Positions 1 through 8,167 of a DNA stretch of 64,000 nucleotides are shown here, piece by piece. The stretch is from Paenibacillus oleatilyticus (GTDB lineage: Bacteria > Bacillota > Bacilli > Paenibacillales > NBRC-103111). A program made the position numbers and the translations under genes. Under the pieces are notes generated by a model. The model did not search any database. It was not told where the DNA came from and worked only from the letters and a program-made list of their open reading frames with translations. Where the stretch lies: the NCBI RefSeq assembly GCF_018998565.1, contig NZ_JAHNZO010000036.1, positions 1 through 64,000 of the forward strand, in the 5' to 3' direction. The stretch's first letter is position 1, and each line of letters starts with the position of its first letter.

Positions 1-2346
1 GCGCGCGAGCGGCTGGCCGCGCTGGCCGCCGAAGGCGGGCGCCGCGAGGCGCAGCTGGCGGCGCTGCGCGCGGAGCAGACGCGCGAGCGCGAGCTGCGCG
101 AGAAGGCGCTGCAGCGGCAGGCGCAGCTGCGCGAGGAGCTGAAGCGGGCGGAGGTGCCCGCCGCGCACCGCGAGCGCCTGCAGGAGGCGCTGCAGGAGAA
201 GCGCGAGCTGGGGCGGCTCGCGAAGCTGGGGGCGGAGCAGCAGGCGGAAACGAACCGCCTGCAGGCGGAGCTGCAGCGTCTGAGCCAGGCGGAGACGTCG
301 CTGCAAGCGGCGCAGCGGGAATGGGAGCGGCTTGCGGCGGAATGGGCGCAGGAGTTGCTCGCGGCTTATCGGGCGTCGCGGGAGGCGGAAAGCCGGCTGA
401 CGGGGCTGGAGAGCCGCATTGCGGAGGAGATTGCGCGCCGTCGCAAAGCTCAGCAGCAAGCGGAGCTGTCGGCGATGGCCGAGGCGTTAGCAGCGCATCT
501 GCATCACGGTGAAGCTTGCCCGGTCTGCGGCTCCGTGGCGCATCCGAATCCGGCGCTGCCGCTGGCTGGGGGAGCCACAGCCGGAAACCCGGCCGCGCCG
601 CAAGATGAAGCGGCAATGCTGGAACGGCAGCAGAACGAAGCCCGTGAAAGCCGGTTTGCGGTCCTTGGCCATTTACAGTCGCTGCAAGCGCTGGAAAGAC
701 AGTGGCGGCAGGTGGTGGAGGAAGAGCCCCAGGGGCTGCCCGCCGCACTAGGCGAAGCGGCCGTTACAGCCGTTTCCGCAACCGAATCTTCCGCGCCCGG
801 CATCGCCGGTGAACGGATTGCAGAGACGCTGCGCGAAGCGGCGGAGTCGGCTGCCGGTGTCAACCGCCAGATTCAGCAGCTGCAAGCGAAGCTTCAAGAG
901 CTGCTGCAAAGCAAGCGCCAGCTGGACAAGCAGCGGCATGACGGCGAAGCGCGCAAGCAAACGGCGCAAACGCTGTTCGACACCCATGCGGCCAAAGCGG
1001 ACGAGACCCACGAAGTGCTGAACGCCGTCCGTGCCGGCTGGCAGGCCAAATTTGCGGAGCTCCGGGCGGATGAGCTGGAAGAGCTGGCGGAGCGCCTGAA
1101 GCGTCAGGACCAGTTGGCGGAGGAGCTGCGGGGCCGCTTGGATAAAAGCGTGGAGTTTTTGGACGAGAAGCGGAACCGGATGGAGCAGCTCCAGCAGGAG
1201 CTGAACGAGGCGGAAAAAGAGTTCGTCCGATTAGCGGCGGAACGACAAGCGCTTGAGCAGCAGACCGGACAGCAGACGGAGCGGCTGCGGGCTTGGGTAG
1301 GAGACGAAGACGCTTCCGCTTTGGCTGCCAAGGCGCAGGCGGAGCTGCACAAGCTGCGTACCGAAGCGCAGGGGACTGCGAAGCTGCTCGAGGAAGCGCA
1401 GGCCCGCCAACAGGCCGAAGCGAAGGCGGAAGCTGCGGCGCGGCAGGCGGCTGAATCGGCGCGGCTCGCCTACGAAGAAGCGGAAGCGGAATGGACGCAG
1501 CAAGCGTCCGCAGAAGGCTTCGCGACGGCAGACGAAGTGACGCAGGCGCTGGTTGAACCGGAGCAGCAGCAGGCATGGGCCGCCGAAGTGGAAGCCCACG
1601 GCAAGCAGGAGCACCAGCTCGCCGCGCGGCAAACGGAGCTCGACGCCGAGCTGGCGGGCCGGCAGGTCACCGAAGAAGAGTGGACCTCGCTGGAGGAAGA
1701 GCTGGCCCGATGCAAGGCGGAGGACGAAGCGGCGCTGCAGGCGACGGCCAAGGCGGAGCGCGACCACGAGGAGCTGCAGGCGAAGCATGCCCGGTGGAGC
1801 GAGCTTGAGGCGGAGCGGGAGAAAAGCCAGCAGGAGCTGTCTATGCTCGGCAAATTGCAAAGCGTGCTGCGCGGCAACGCCTTCGTCGAATTTTTGGCGG
1901 AGGAACAGCTCATGCATGTCAGCCGCGCGGCATCGGAACGGCTCGGTCAGCTGACGCGGCAAAAATATGCGATCGAGGTCGACTCCGGCGGCGGCTTCGT
2001 CATCCGCGACAACGCGAACGGCGGCGTGAGGCGACCGGTGACCACCTTGTCCGGCGGCGAAACGTTCCTGACCTCGCTATCGCTGTCGCTCGCCCTTTCG
2101 ACGCAAATCCAGCTGAAGGGGGAGCATCCGCTCGAATTTTTCTTCTTGGACGAGGGGTTTGGCACGCTGGATCAGGAGCTGCTCGATACGGTCATCACTG
2201 CGCTGGAAAAGCTGCATTTGGACAAGCTGACCGTCGGCGTCATCAGCCACGTGCCGGAGCTGAGGGCGCGTCTGCCGCGCAGGCTGGTCGTTCACCCCGC
2301 CGAGCCGAACGGGCGAGGCAGCCGGGTGACGCTGGAAACGATGTAG
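1..2346 (+). CDS. sbcC: Nuclease SbcCD subunit C, 3' part (5' end outside window)
   Basis: This is the ATPase subunit of the SbcCD exonuclease, a Rad50-like SMC protein that opens hairpins and processes DNA ends with SbcD. The frame is open from base 1, so the N-terminal Walker A part lies upstream. Visible here are a long Glu/Ala/Arg/Leu-rich coiled coil, the zinc-hook CPVC at 517-528, a second coiled coil, the ABC signature LSGGETF near 2050-2070 and Walker B FFFLDEGFGTLD near 2135-2170. The first several hundred bases are extremely GC-rich because of repeated coiled-coil codons. It is followed by an unrelated secreted protein. Confidence 0.93.
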   Translation, partial: ARERLAALAAEGGRREAQLAALRAEQTRERELREKALQRQAQLREELKRAEVPAAHRERLQEALQEKRELGRLAKLGAEQQAETNRLQAELQRLSQAETSLQAAQREWERLAAEWAQELLAAYRASREAESRLTGLESRIAEEIARRRKAQQQAELSAMAEALAAHLHHGEACPVCGSVAHPNPALPLAGGATAGNPAAPQDEAAMLERQQNEARESRFAVLGHLQSLQALERQWRQVVEEEPQGLPAALGEAAVTAVSATESSAPGIAGERIAETLREAAESAAGVNRQIQQLQAKLQELLQSKRQLDKQRHDGEARKQTAQTLFDTHAAKADETHEVLNAVRAGWQAKFAELRADELEELAERLKRQDQLAEELRGRLDKSVEFLDEKRNRMEQLQQELNEAEKEFVRLAAERQALEQQTGQQTERLRAWVGDEDASALAAKAQAELHKLRTEAQGTAKLLEEAQARQQAEAKAEAAARQAAESARLAYEEAEAEWTQQASAEGFATADEVTQALVEPEQQQAWAAEVEAHGKQEHQLAARQTELDAELAGRQVTEEEWTSLEEELARCKAEDEAALQATAKAERDHEELQAKHARWSELEAEREKSQQELSMLGKLQSVLRGNAFVEFLAEEQLMHVSRAASERLGQLTRQKYAIEVDSGGGFVIRDNANGGVRRPVTTLSGGETFLTSLSLSLALSTQIQLKGEHPLEFFFLDEGFGTLDQELLDTVITALEKLHLDKLTVGVISHVPELRARLPRRLVVHPAEPNGRGSRVTLETM

Positions 2347-2378
2347 CATACTTCTACGCGGACGGTCATAGCTAATGA

Positions 2379-2384
2379 TATAAT
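2379..2384 (+). promoter_or_regulatory. Possible -10 element for the GH26-like gene
   Basis: TATAAT lies in the short gap after sbcC, about 40-80 bases before the two candidate starts of the next gene. No convincing -35 is present at the right distance, so this is only a possible promoter. Confidence 0.3.
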
Positions 2385-2464
2385 AAATAGAACAAGCCTC
2401 GGCACAAGGGGGAACAGGAATGACCATCACCAATCGCAAGCCGTACCGTCCAGAGGAGCACGGC

Positions 2465-4591
2465 ATGAACCGCCGCAGCGCACGCCGCTTGCTTGCCGCC
2501 GTCGTGGGCGCAGGCTTACTCCTCGGACAAGGCTTGCCGGTTCAGGCCGACGCCATCTGGGACCGCTGGAAGGCGGCGGATGCCGCCGTAGCCAAAGGAG
2601 ATGCGGCGTCGGCCGTGCCGCACTGGAAATTTCTCGCGGAGCATTATGCGGCGGCCGGAGATTGGGAGAATGCCGCGCTGTTCAGCGGCAAGCTCAACCA
2701 GCATTTCGATGCCGTAAAAGATTACGAACAGGCGATCCGTTACTACGAGCAGGAGAACGACTATTGGCTGAAGGCGGGAAAAGATTGGGGCGCGGTCGAC
2801 TTGCAGCGGGCGGAACAGATCCGCACGACCATCGACGCGTACATCGGGACGCAGGATACCGAAGCGCTGCGGCGGCAAGCGGCCCCGAAGAACGGCAAGC
2901 TGGCGAAATTTGAGCCGGAGTACGGCATGTACATCGGCATGTATACCGAGCGGGACCCGGGGATGCAGAATTATTTTGACCGCTCGGAAAGCTTGTACGG
3001 CAAGAAACATGCGTTGTATCTCGCTTATTCGCAGGTCGGCAAGCCGTTTCCGAAGCAGCATTCGGCCCGGGCCAAGCAGGCAGGCGCTGCGCTGCAGATC
3101 GGCTGGGAGCCGATGAACGGCTTGGACGCCGTGACGGACGATGTTGTCCGTCAATGGGCGAAGGAAGCGAAAGCCGCAGGCATTCCGATTTTTTTGCGCT
3201 ACGCCAGCGAAATGAACGGCGACTGGGTCGTCTGGCATGGCGATCCGCAAAAATATATCGATAAATTCAAAATGGTTCACGACATCATGGCCGAGGAAGC
3301 GCCGAACGTCGCGATGGTATGGAGCCCCGGAGACGTGCCGATGTATTCGATGGACGCATATTATCCCGGCGACGATTACGTCGACTGGGTTGGCGTGAGT
3401 ATGTATACGGAGCCTTATGAGAACGGCGATCCGCAGCAGGGCAATATGCAGGCGACGAGTCCCATCGAGCGGCTCGATCATTTGTACAAAACGTACGCCG
3501 ACCGCAAGCCGCTGATGATTAGCGAAACGGCCGTCTCCCATTATGCCAACCTGCCGCAGGAGTCGTTTACCGACTACGGGCTTTTGAACCTCCAGCGATT
3601 GTACGAAGTGATGCCTTTCAAATACCCGCGGCTCAAATCGATTACGTATTTTAACGTCAATCTGGACATGAAGGAATCGAAGAACAATTACCTGCTTCGC
3701 GACAACGAGGCGATGCTCAAGCTGTATAAGCAGCTTATCTCTTCGCCGTATTACTTGTCCAAGGTGGAGCAAGGGGCGAAGTCTTCCGACCAAACAGGAT
3801 TCGTGCCGATGGGGAAAGACAACGCTATCGCGCGGGCGGCCAAGCTTATTCCGTTCGTCAAAATCCCTGATATCTACATCGGTAAACTTGAATATTATTT
3901 GAACGGAACCTTGCTTGCGACGCAGACGTCCCCGCCATTCGGAATCGACTTGATAGCCGGCGCGATTCCTGAGGGTTCGGTACTTGAACTCGCAGTCTAT
4001 AATCGCGAAGGACAGAAAAGCGGCTCCCGTTCGTTTCCGATCACCTCGAGAATTTCCGTCGATGTGGACGGAAAAGACGTGCCGTTCGAGCAGCCTCCGG
4101 TTCTGATCGAGGGCAACACGCTGACGCCGCTGCGCGCGATTTTCGAAGCGATGGGAGCGAAGGTGGAGTGGAACGAGGCGACCCGGACGGCCACAGGGCA
4201 AAAAGGCTCGACGACCGTCTCCGTGACGATCGGCAGCGGCTACGCGAGCATAAACAGCGAAGCTTACCCGCTCGAAGCTCCCGCCCGGCTGGTCAACGGC
4301 CATACGATGGTCCCGGCCCGTTTTATCGGCGAAGCGTTCGGCGGTAAGGTCGAATGGGACGGGGAGACGCAAACGGTGCGAATCGGCACCGGATCGGAGG
4401 CGGAGAACGGAACGGCATTACGGGAGCTCCCGGTTTCGCGTACCGCGGTCAAGTCCTCGTCCACCGTCACTGCTCTCTCAGCGGAGCGCAAGGCCACGCC
4501 CGATGCCAAGCCGGGCCCGCTTCAGGCCGTCGGCGCATGGTTTGGTTGGGTGGGGCAGCAGCTAACCAAGCTTTGGAACGATCTGATATAA
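2465..4591 (+). CDS. Secreted GH26-like glycosidase with C-terminal stalk domains
   Basis: This is a predicted exported polysaccharide hydrolase of the beta-mannanase (GH26) type. ATG 2465 follows AGAGGAG by about six bases and begins a normal signal peptide (basic NRRSARR, hydrophobic core, cut near VQADA). An in-frame ATG at 2420 also has a purine-rich site. After the signal comes a short TPR-like helical region. The GH26-like barrel has RYASEMNGDW (acid/base Glu at 3209-3211), VWSPGD, YYPGDDYVDWVGV, and LMISET (candidate nucleophile Glu at 3524-3526). The C-terminus has a pair of copper-amine-oxidase-N-like stalk repeats (TPLRAIFEAMGAKVEW and VPARFIGEAFGGKVEW), common in Paenibacillus surface proteins. 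The substrate is inferred only from the family. Confidence 0.75.
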   Translation: MNRRSARRLLAAVVGAGLLLGQGLPVQADAIWDRWKAADAAVAKGDAASAVPHWKFLAEHYAAAGDWENAALFSGKLNQHFDAVKDYEQAIRYYEQENDYWLKAGKDWGAVDLQRAEQIRTTIDAYIGTQDTEALRRQAAPKNGKLAKFEPEYGMYIGMYTERDPGMQNYFDRSESLYGKKHALYLAYSQVGKPFPKQHSARAKQAGAALQIGWEPMNGLDAVTDDVVRQWAKEAKAAGIPIFLRYASEMNGDWVVWHGDPQKYIDKFKMVHDIMAEEAPNVAMVWSPGDVPMYSMDAYYPGDDYVDWVGVSMYTEPYENGDPQQGNMQATSPIERLDHLYKTYADRKPLMISETAVSHYANLPQESFTDYGLLNLQRLYEVMPFKYPRLKSITYFNVNLDMKESKNNYLLRDNEAMLKLYKQLISSPYYLSKVEQGAKSSDQTGFVPMGKDNAIARAAKLIPFVKIPDIYIGKLEYYLNGTLLATQTSPPFGIDLIAGAIPEGSVLELAVYNREGQKSGSRSFPITSRISVDVDGKDVPFEQPPVLIEGNTLTPLRAIFEAMGAKVEWNEATRTATGQKGSTTVSVTIGSGYASINSEAYPLEAPARLVNGHTMVPARFIGEAFGGKVEWDGETQTVRIGTGSEAENGTALRELPVSRTAVKSSSTVTALSAERKATPDAKPGPLQAVGAWFGWVGQQLTKLWNDLI

Positions 4592-4600
4592 AAATACAAA

Positions 4601-4656
4601 AAAGCTCGAACGGCCGATTCCCCTTTCACGGAACCGAGCCCATTCGAGCTTCTTTT
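4601..4656. terminator. Bidirectional terminator between convergent genes
   Basis: AGCTCGAA (4603-4610) pairs with TTCGAGCT (4643-4650). There is an A-rich run before and a T-run after. It lies between the convergent GH26-like gene and the minus-strand TetR/oxidoreductase gene. Confidence 0.7.
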
Positions 4657-4679
4657 TTATTCATATATCAATACTCCGA

Positions 4680-6602
4680 TTATGCTCTTTGAAGCTGCGG
4701 AGTTTCCTCCAGGATCGCTTTGGCCGCCAGCCGCGCACTGGAGAAGGCGCGTTCCGCAAGCTCGCCTTTGCCTTGACAGCCGTCGCCGCAGAAGTAGAAC
4801 GGCACGTTCTCGATCCGGTTCGGCAGCAGTCGGTTGCTTGCGATATTTTTGACGCTCGACACCATCGCCTTTTTGGAAACGCGCTTCACTTCCGTCGCTT
4901 CGCGCCAGCCCGGATAGTGCTGATCGAACAACGCTTCCATCTGTTCGGTCTTTTTATCCAGATACGCCTTGCGCTCGTCTTCGCCCTCGAAGTTGTCGTT
5001 CAGGTACGCGATGCCCTGCAGCAGCTGCCCGCCTTCCGGAACGAGCGTATGGTCGGTCGCCGAGACGTCGCTGATGAACAGCTTGTTGTCCATGTCGCTG
5101 ATGTAGCTGAACGGGCGGGCAACAACCCGGTTCATGCCGATGTCGTATACCATGACCTCCGTCGCCGTATTGTCCTCGTAAGGGGCCATGAACGGCTCCC
5201 ACGGCGTATCCTTGAGCAGCTTACAGACCTGCTGTACCGGCATGGCGAAAATAACGCGGTCAAATTCGAGCTCGCGGGTTTTCGTCTGCAGCCAAAACTT
5301 GCGGTCTGCGTAACGGATGCCGTCTACGCCTTCGCGCAGCGCAATTTCCCAGCGGGAGGTCAGGTCGATTTTTTGCTTGAGCTGGTTCGTAATGACTGCC
5401 CAGCTGCCGAGCACGTAGTTAACCGGGCGGCCCGACAAAAAGAGGTTGTGGTAATAGTCGCTGATCACCGCGCCCGAAACCTTACGCGCCTCTTCCGGCG
5501 TGATGAAGAAGTTCGAACAGACGAGATGCTCCCAGAGCTCCTTCACGTCTTCGTCCGCGTCCGACTGCGCCAGGTAATCGCCCAGCGTATCGTAATTGCG
5601 CACGTTGTGAATGTTGGCGATGATCGCCGTAATTTCCCCGACGAAGCGCACCTTTTGGAGCGGATTCAGCAGCTCCGTCCGCATCAGGTTGACGAAGTCG
5701 AGCGGGGCCGGCGTCAGCTGTTCGTTTTTGTAATACATGACCCTCCGTTTGTCCACCTGCTTCGAGCTGAACGATAGTCCCAGCTCGCGTTCCATATCGC
5801 CGATGGTATGGCGGTCGATGCCGTAAATCGCGTGCGCGCCGTAATTCAGCGTAAAGCCCGCTTTTTCATAAGTAAACGCCCGTCCGCCCAATTGCGGACT
5901 GCGCTCGAACAGGACGCCCTCGATTCCTTGATGCTCCGATAAATAAGCGGCTGCGGTCAACCCCGCAAGCCCTCCTCCGATGATAGCAACCTTCATGTTG
6001 TGTTCTCCTTTCCGTTCTGCTTCCAGTAGAATCGGTTCCGCTTCCTTGTTATGGCGAAGCCCTGTCCAAACCCAAGCGAGCTGCTCCCGCATCCGCTCGG
6101 TCAAATCCGTCTCTTCCTCGACCGTGCACCACAGCATGACCGTGCCGAAATAAGCGGTGGTCAGCATTTTGGCTTTGCCCGGTTCGGGCAGCCAGCGCAG
6201 CAAGCTTTCGTACAGCGTTCGTTTCAGCTCTTCCATGGCCGCCTTCAGGCCTTCGTTTTGCATCGACAGGGCGATCCAGCTGCGGATCAGCCGCCTGTAG
6301 GCGCCCAGCGCCTCGGCCAAATCCAGCATCAGCCGGTTGACGTGGCTTTCCAGCGACCGAACCTGCGAAGGCGTGCGGCTGCACCAGGCTTGAATAAGCT
6401 CCGTTTGTTTTCTCGGGATTTCCCGCAAAATTTCGTCTTTGCCTTCAAAATAATGATAGAACGTTCCTTTGGACGTCCGGGTTGCCGCGATGATGTCGTC
6501 CACCGACACATGCTCGTACCCGCGTTCCACAAACAGCTTCAGGGCGACATCCATCAGGTAGTCGCGTTTTTTCCGCGTCGACGCTCTCATGAACCGGTCC
6601 AC
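4680..6602 (-). CDS. TetR-family regulator fused in frame to FAD-dependent amine-oxidase/desaturase-like protein
   Basis: One open frame of about 640 codons carries two normally separate proteins. Residues 1 to about 200 are a TetR repressor: the helix-turn-helix includes TSKGTFYHYFEGKDEIL, followed by a helical ligand domain. From ATG 5996 there is a complete 438-residue flavoprotein beginning MKVAIIGGGLAGLTAAAYL, with the GxGxxG dinucleotide fold, ERSPQLGGRA, and a C-terminal FYFCGDG FAD motif like protoporphyrinogen oxidases and phytoene desaturases. No stop separates them: the linker reads EAERKGEHN. The same bases form an AAAGGAG site eight bases before ATG 5996, so the oxidoreductase can also be made alone. 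The start chosen is GTG 6602 after AAAGGGGG; ATG 6590 and GTG 6626 are alternatives. The substrate is unknown. Confidence 0.85.
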   Translation of the reverse strand: MDRFMRASTRKKRDYLMDVALKLFVERGYEHVSVDDIIAATRTSKGTFYHYFEGKDEILREIPRKQTELIQAWCSRTPSQVRSLESHVNRLMLDLAEALGAYRRLIRSWIALSMQNEGLKAAMEELKRTLYESLLRWLPEPGKAKMLTTAYFGTVMLWCTVEEETDLTERMREQLAWVWTGLRHNKEAEPILLEAERKGEHNMKVAIIGGGLAGLTAAAYLSEHQGIEGVLFERSPQLGGRAFTYEKAGFTLNYGAHAIYGIDRHTIGDMERELGLSFSSKQVDKRRVMYYKNEQLTPAPLDFVNLMRTELLNPLQKVRFVGEITAIIANIHNVRNYDTLGDYLAQSDADEDVKELWEHLVCSNFFITPEEARKVSGAVISDYYHNLFLSGRPVNYVLGSWAVITNQLKQKIDLTSRWEIALREGVDGIRYADRKFWLQTKTRELEFDRVIFAMPVQQVCKLLKDTPWEPFMAPYEDNTATEVMVYDIGMNRVVARPFSYISDMDNKLFISDVSATDHTLVPEGGQLLQGIAYLNDNFEGEDERKAYLDKKTEQMEALFDQHYPGWREATEVKRVSKKAMVSSVKNIASNRLLPNRIENVPFYFCGDGCQGKGELAERAFSSARLAAKAILEETPQLQRA

Positions 6603-6658
6603 CCCTAAACCCCCTTTGGTTAGCACCGTTTGCCAAGCATTGAATCGCTCCGTTTAGT

Positions 6659-6687
6659 ATTATAGATAATATTAGACCGATAGTCTA
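6659..6687 (-). promoter_or_regulatory. Promoter and candidate operator of the TetR/oxidoreductase gene
   Basis: On the minus strand TAGACT (6687-6682) and TATAAT (6664-6659) are 17 bases apart. The inverted repeat TAGAC-CGATA-GTCTA at 6673-6687 overlaps the -35 and spacer, where an autorepressing TetR protein would bind. The remaining divergent spacer (6688-6919) holds a possible TATAGT -10 at 6885-6890 for the HIT gene but no clear -35. Confidence 0.55.
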
Positions 6688-6934
6688 TAAATGAATCCCT
6701 GTTTTCGGGCTTAAATCGATGCTTATTTTCGTTAAAATAGATCACATTTTGAGAACGATCAGGTCACAATGGACGGAACCGCGCAAAAAAACAATGTTTT
6801 ATGATGAAAACAAGCCGAATGATGCCAAAAATCGCGTTCATGACTTTTTGACGCGACGAATTTTCTTTTTGCCAAGTTTTCGGGTATAGTGGAAGGAGAC
6901 AAGCCTGTACCTGATATGGGAAGGAGGGGAGAAC

Positions 6935-7279
6935 GTGGACTGCATTTTTTGCAAAATCGTCGAAGGGTCGATCCCTTCGAAAAAAGTGTTCGAGAACGAG
7001 CATGTCGTTGCCTTTCACGACATTCATCCGGCCGCTCCCGTACATATTTTAATCATTCCCAAAAAACATATCGCGTCGATGAACGACGTCGGAGCGGACG
7101 ACTGGCATCTGCTTGGAGAAATCCACAGCGCGGCGCAGCAAATCGCCAAAGAACAGGGCGTTGCCGAATCCGGCTACCGTCTGATCAACAACTGCGGCAA
7201 GCACAGCGGGCAGGAGGTATTCCATATTCATTATCACCTGCTTGGCGGAGAAAAACTGGGGCCGCTCAACGCCCGCTAA
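6935..7279 (+). CDS. Histidine triad (HIT) family nucleotide hydrolase
   Basis: This is a 114-residue HinT/HIT-type protein that hydrolyses nucleoside phosphoramidates or similar adenylates in the cytoplasm. The active-site triad is HIHYHLLGG near the C-terminus. The N-terminus has the usual CIFCKI with FENEHVVAFHDIHPAAPVHILIIPKKH. The start is GTG 6935, just after AAGGAGGGG. Length is typical. It is followed by its own downstream promoter region for rpsU. Confidence 0.92.
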   Translation: MDCIFCKIVEGSIPSKKVFENEHVVAFHDIHPAAPVHILIIPKKHIASMNDVGADDWHLLGEIHSAAQQIAKEQGVAESGYRLINNCGKHSGQEVFHIHYHLLGGEKLGPLNAR

Positions 7280-7319
7280 ACCCGGTGCGGCTCATTTTTG
7301 AAGTTTTGTTCCGGATAGG

Positions 7320-7349
7320 TTGACACCCAGTTTCCTTATCACCTATAAT
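7320..7349 (+). promoter_or_regulatory. Sigma-A promoter of rpsU-yqeY
   Basis: Perfect TTGACA (7320-7325) and TATAAT (7344-7349) are separated by 18 bases, 60 bases upstream of the rpsU start. This is one of the strongest promoters in the window, as expected for a ribosomal protein. Confidence 0.85.
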
Positions 7350-7408
7350 GAAGTTTGATGAATGTCTTTTTTCGTCTTGGACGGTCTGTTCGGAGGGAGG
7401 GAAAACTG

Positions 7409-7582
7409 GTGTCAGAAACTCGAGTTCGCAAGAACGAAACTATAGATGCTGCACTTCGTCGCTTTAAGCGTTCCATCGCCAAAGATGGCGTTTTGGCGGA
7501 GGTCAAAAAACGCAAGCATTATGAGAAGCCAAGCGTGAAACGCAAGAAGAAGTCAGAGGCTGCTCGCAAGAGAAAGTTCTAG
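7409..7582 (+). CDS. rpsU: 30S ribosomal protein S21
   Basis: S21 is a small basic protein of the 30S subunit, involved in initiation. It has 57 residues from GTG 7409, matching the usual Firmicute length. The GGAGGGAGG site (7392-7400) decides this start; the open frame continues upstream without a good start. It contains RVRKNETIDAALRRFKR and ends in a Lys/Arg tail. Its stop lies 12 bases before yqeY, within the latter's ribosome binding site, so the two are co-transcribed. Confidence 0.97.
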   Translation: MSETRVRKNETIDAALRRFKRSIAKDGVLAEVKKRKHYEKPSVKRKKKSEAARKRKF

Positions 7583-7594
7583 GAGGCTTAATCG

Positions 7595-8038
7595 ATGAGC
7601 TTAAGCGACAGACTAAACGATGACATGAAGCTTGCGATGAAGAGTCAAGACAAGTTTAAACTCTCCGTAATCCGTATGGTTCGTGCAGCTATCAAGAATC
7701 TTGAGATAGATCAGCGTAAAACCTTAGATGAACAAGAAGTACTTGACGTCTTGAATCGCGAGATCAAACAGCGCAAAGATTCCCTCCAAGAATTTGAAAA
7801 GGCCGGTCGTGACGATTTGGCGGAGAACCTAAAGGCCGAGGTCGCCATACTGATGGAGTACATGCCGCAGCAATTCACCGATGAAGAAGTAAAAGCCATT
7901 GTACAGCAGACCATCCAAGAAGTGGGGGCTTCTTCCAAAGCGGACATGGGCAAAGTCATGGGCGCATTAATGCCAAAGGTTAAAGGACGAGCAGACGGCA
8001 AGGTCGTCAATCAGTTCGTCCAACAGTTATTGTCTTAA
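7595..8038 (+). CDS. yqeY: YqeY/GatB-like domain protein
   Basis: This 147-residue protein of the YqeY family resembles the tRNA-binding tail of GatB. Its cellular role is unsettled, with a link to tRNA-dependent amidation inferred from the domain. The start MSLSDRLNDDMKLAMKSQDKFKLSVIRMVRAAIKN and the conserved YMPQQ are family hallmarks. The AGGAGG site overlaps the rpsU stop codon. The pairing rpsU-yqeY is the same in B. subtilis, and a terminator follows directly. Confidence 0.95.
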   Translation: MSLSDRLNDDMKLAMKSQDKFKLSVIRMVRAAIKNLEIDQRKTLDEQEVLDVLNREIKQRKDSLQEFEKAGRDDLAENLKAEVAILMEYMPQQFTDEEVKAIVQQTIQEVGASSKADMGKVMGALMPKVKGRADGKVVNQFVQQLLS

Positions 8039-8048
8039 CAACAGCGGG

Positions 8049-8080
8049 AAACACTCCTACTTATTGGAGTGTTTTTCTTT
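8049..8080 (+). terminator. Terminator after yqeY
   Basis: AAACACTCC (8049-8057) pairs perfectly with GGAGTGTTT (8066-8074) across an eight-base loop, followed by a T-rich tract. It ends the rpsU-yqeY transcript. Confidence 0.9.
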
Positions 8081-8167
8081 TTGTTTGCCGTTTTGTGAAT
8101 CAAACTTGCCACTCACGCGTAGTACCTCTTGGAAGCATTGCAAAACGCGCGAAAAGGAGGTCATCTT

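Noticed and set aside
2516..4372. Long minus-strand open frame (618 codons) opposite the GH26-like gene
   Set aside because: The plus strand has signal peptide, domains and ribosome binding site; the minus frame is Arg/His/Val-rich with no motif, a typical antisense shadow of GC-rich coding DNA.
4689..5777. Plus-strand open frame (362 codons) opposite the oxidoreductase
   Set aside because: No family features; the minus strand carries clear FAD-binding motifs.
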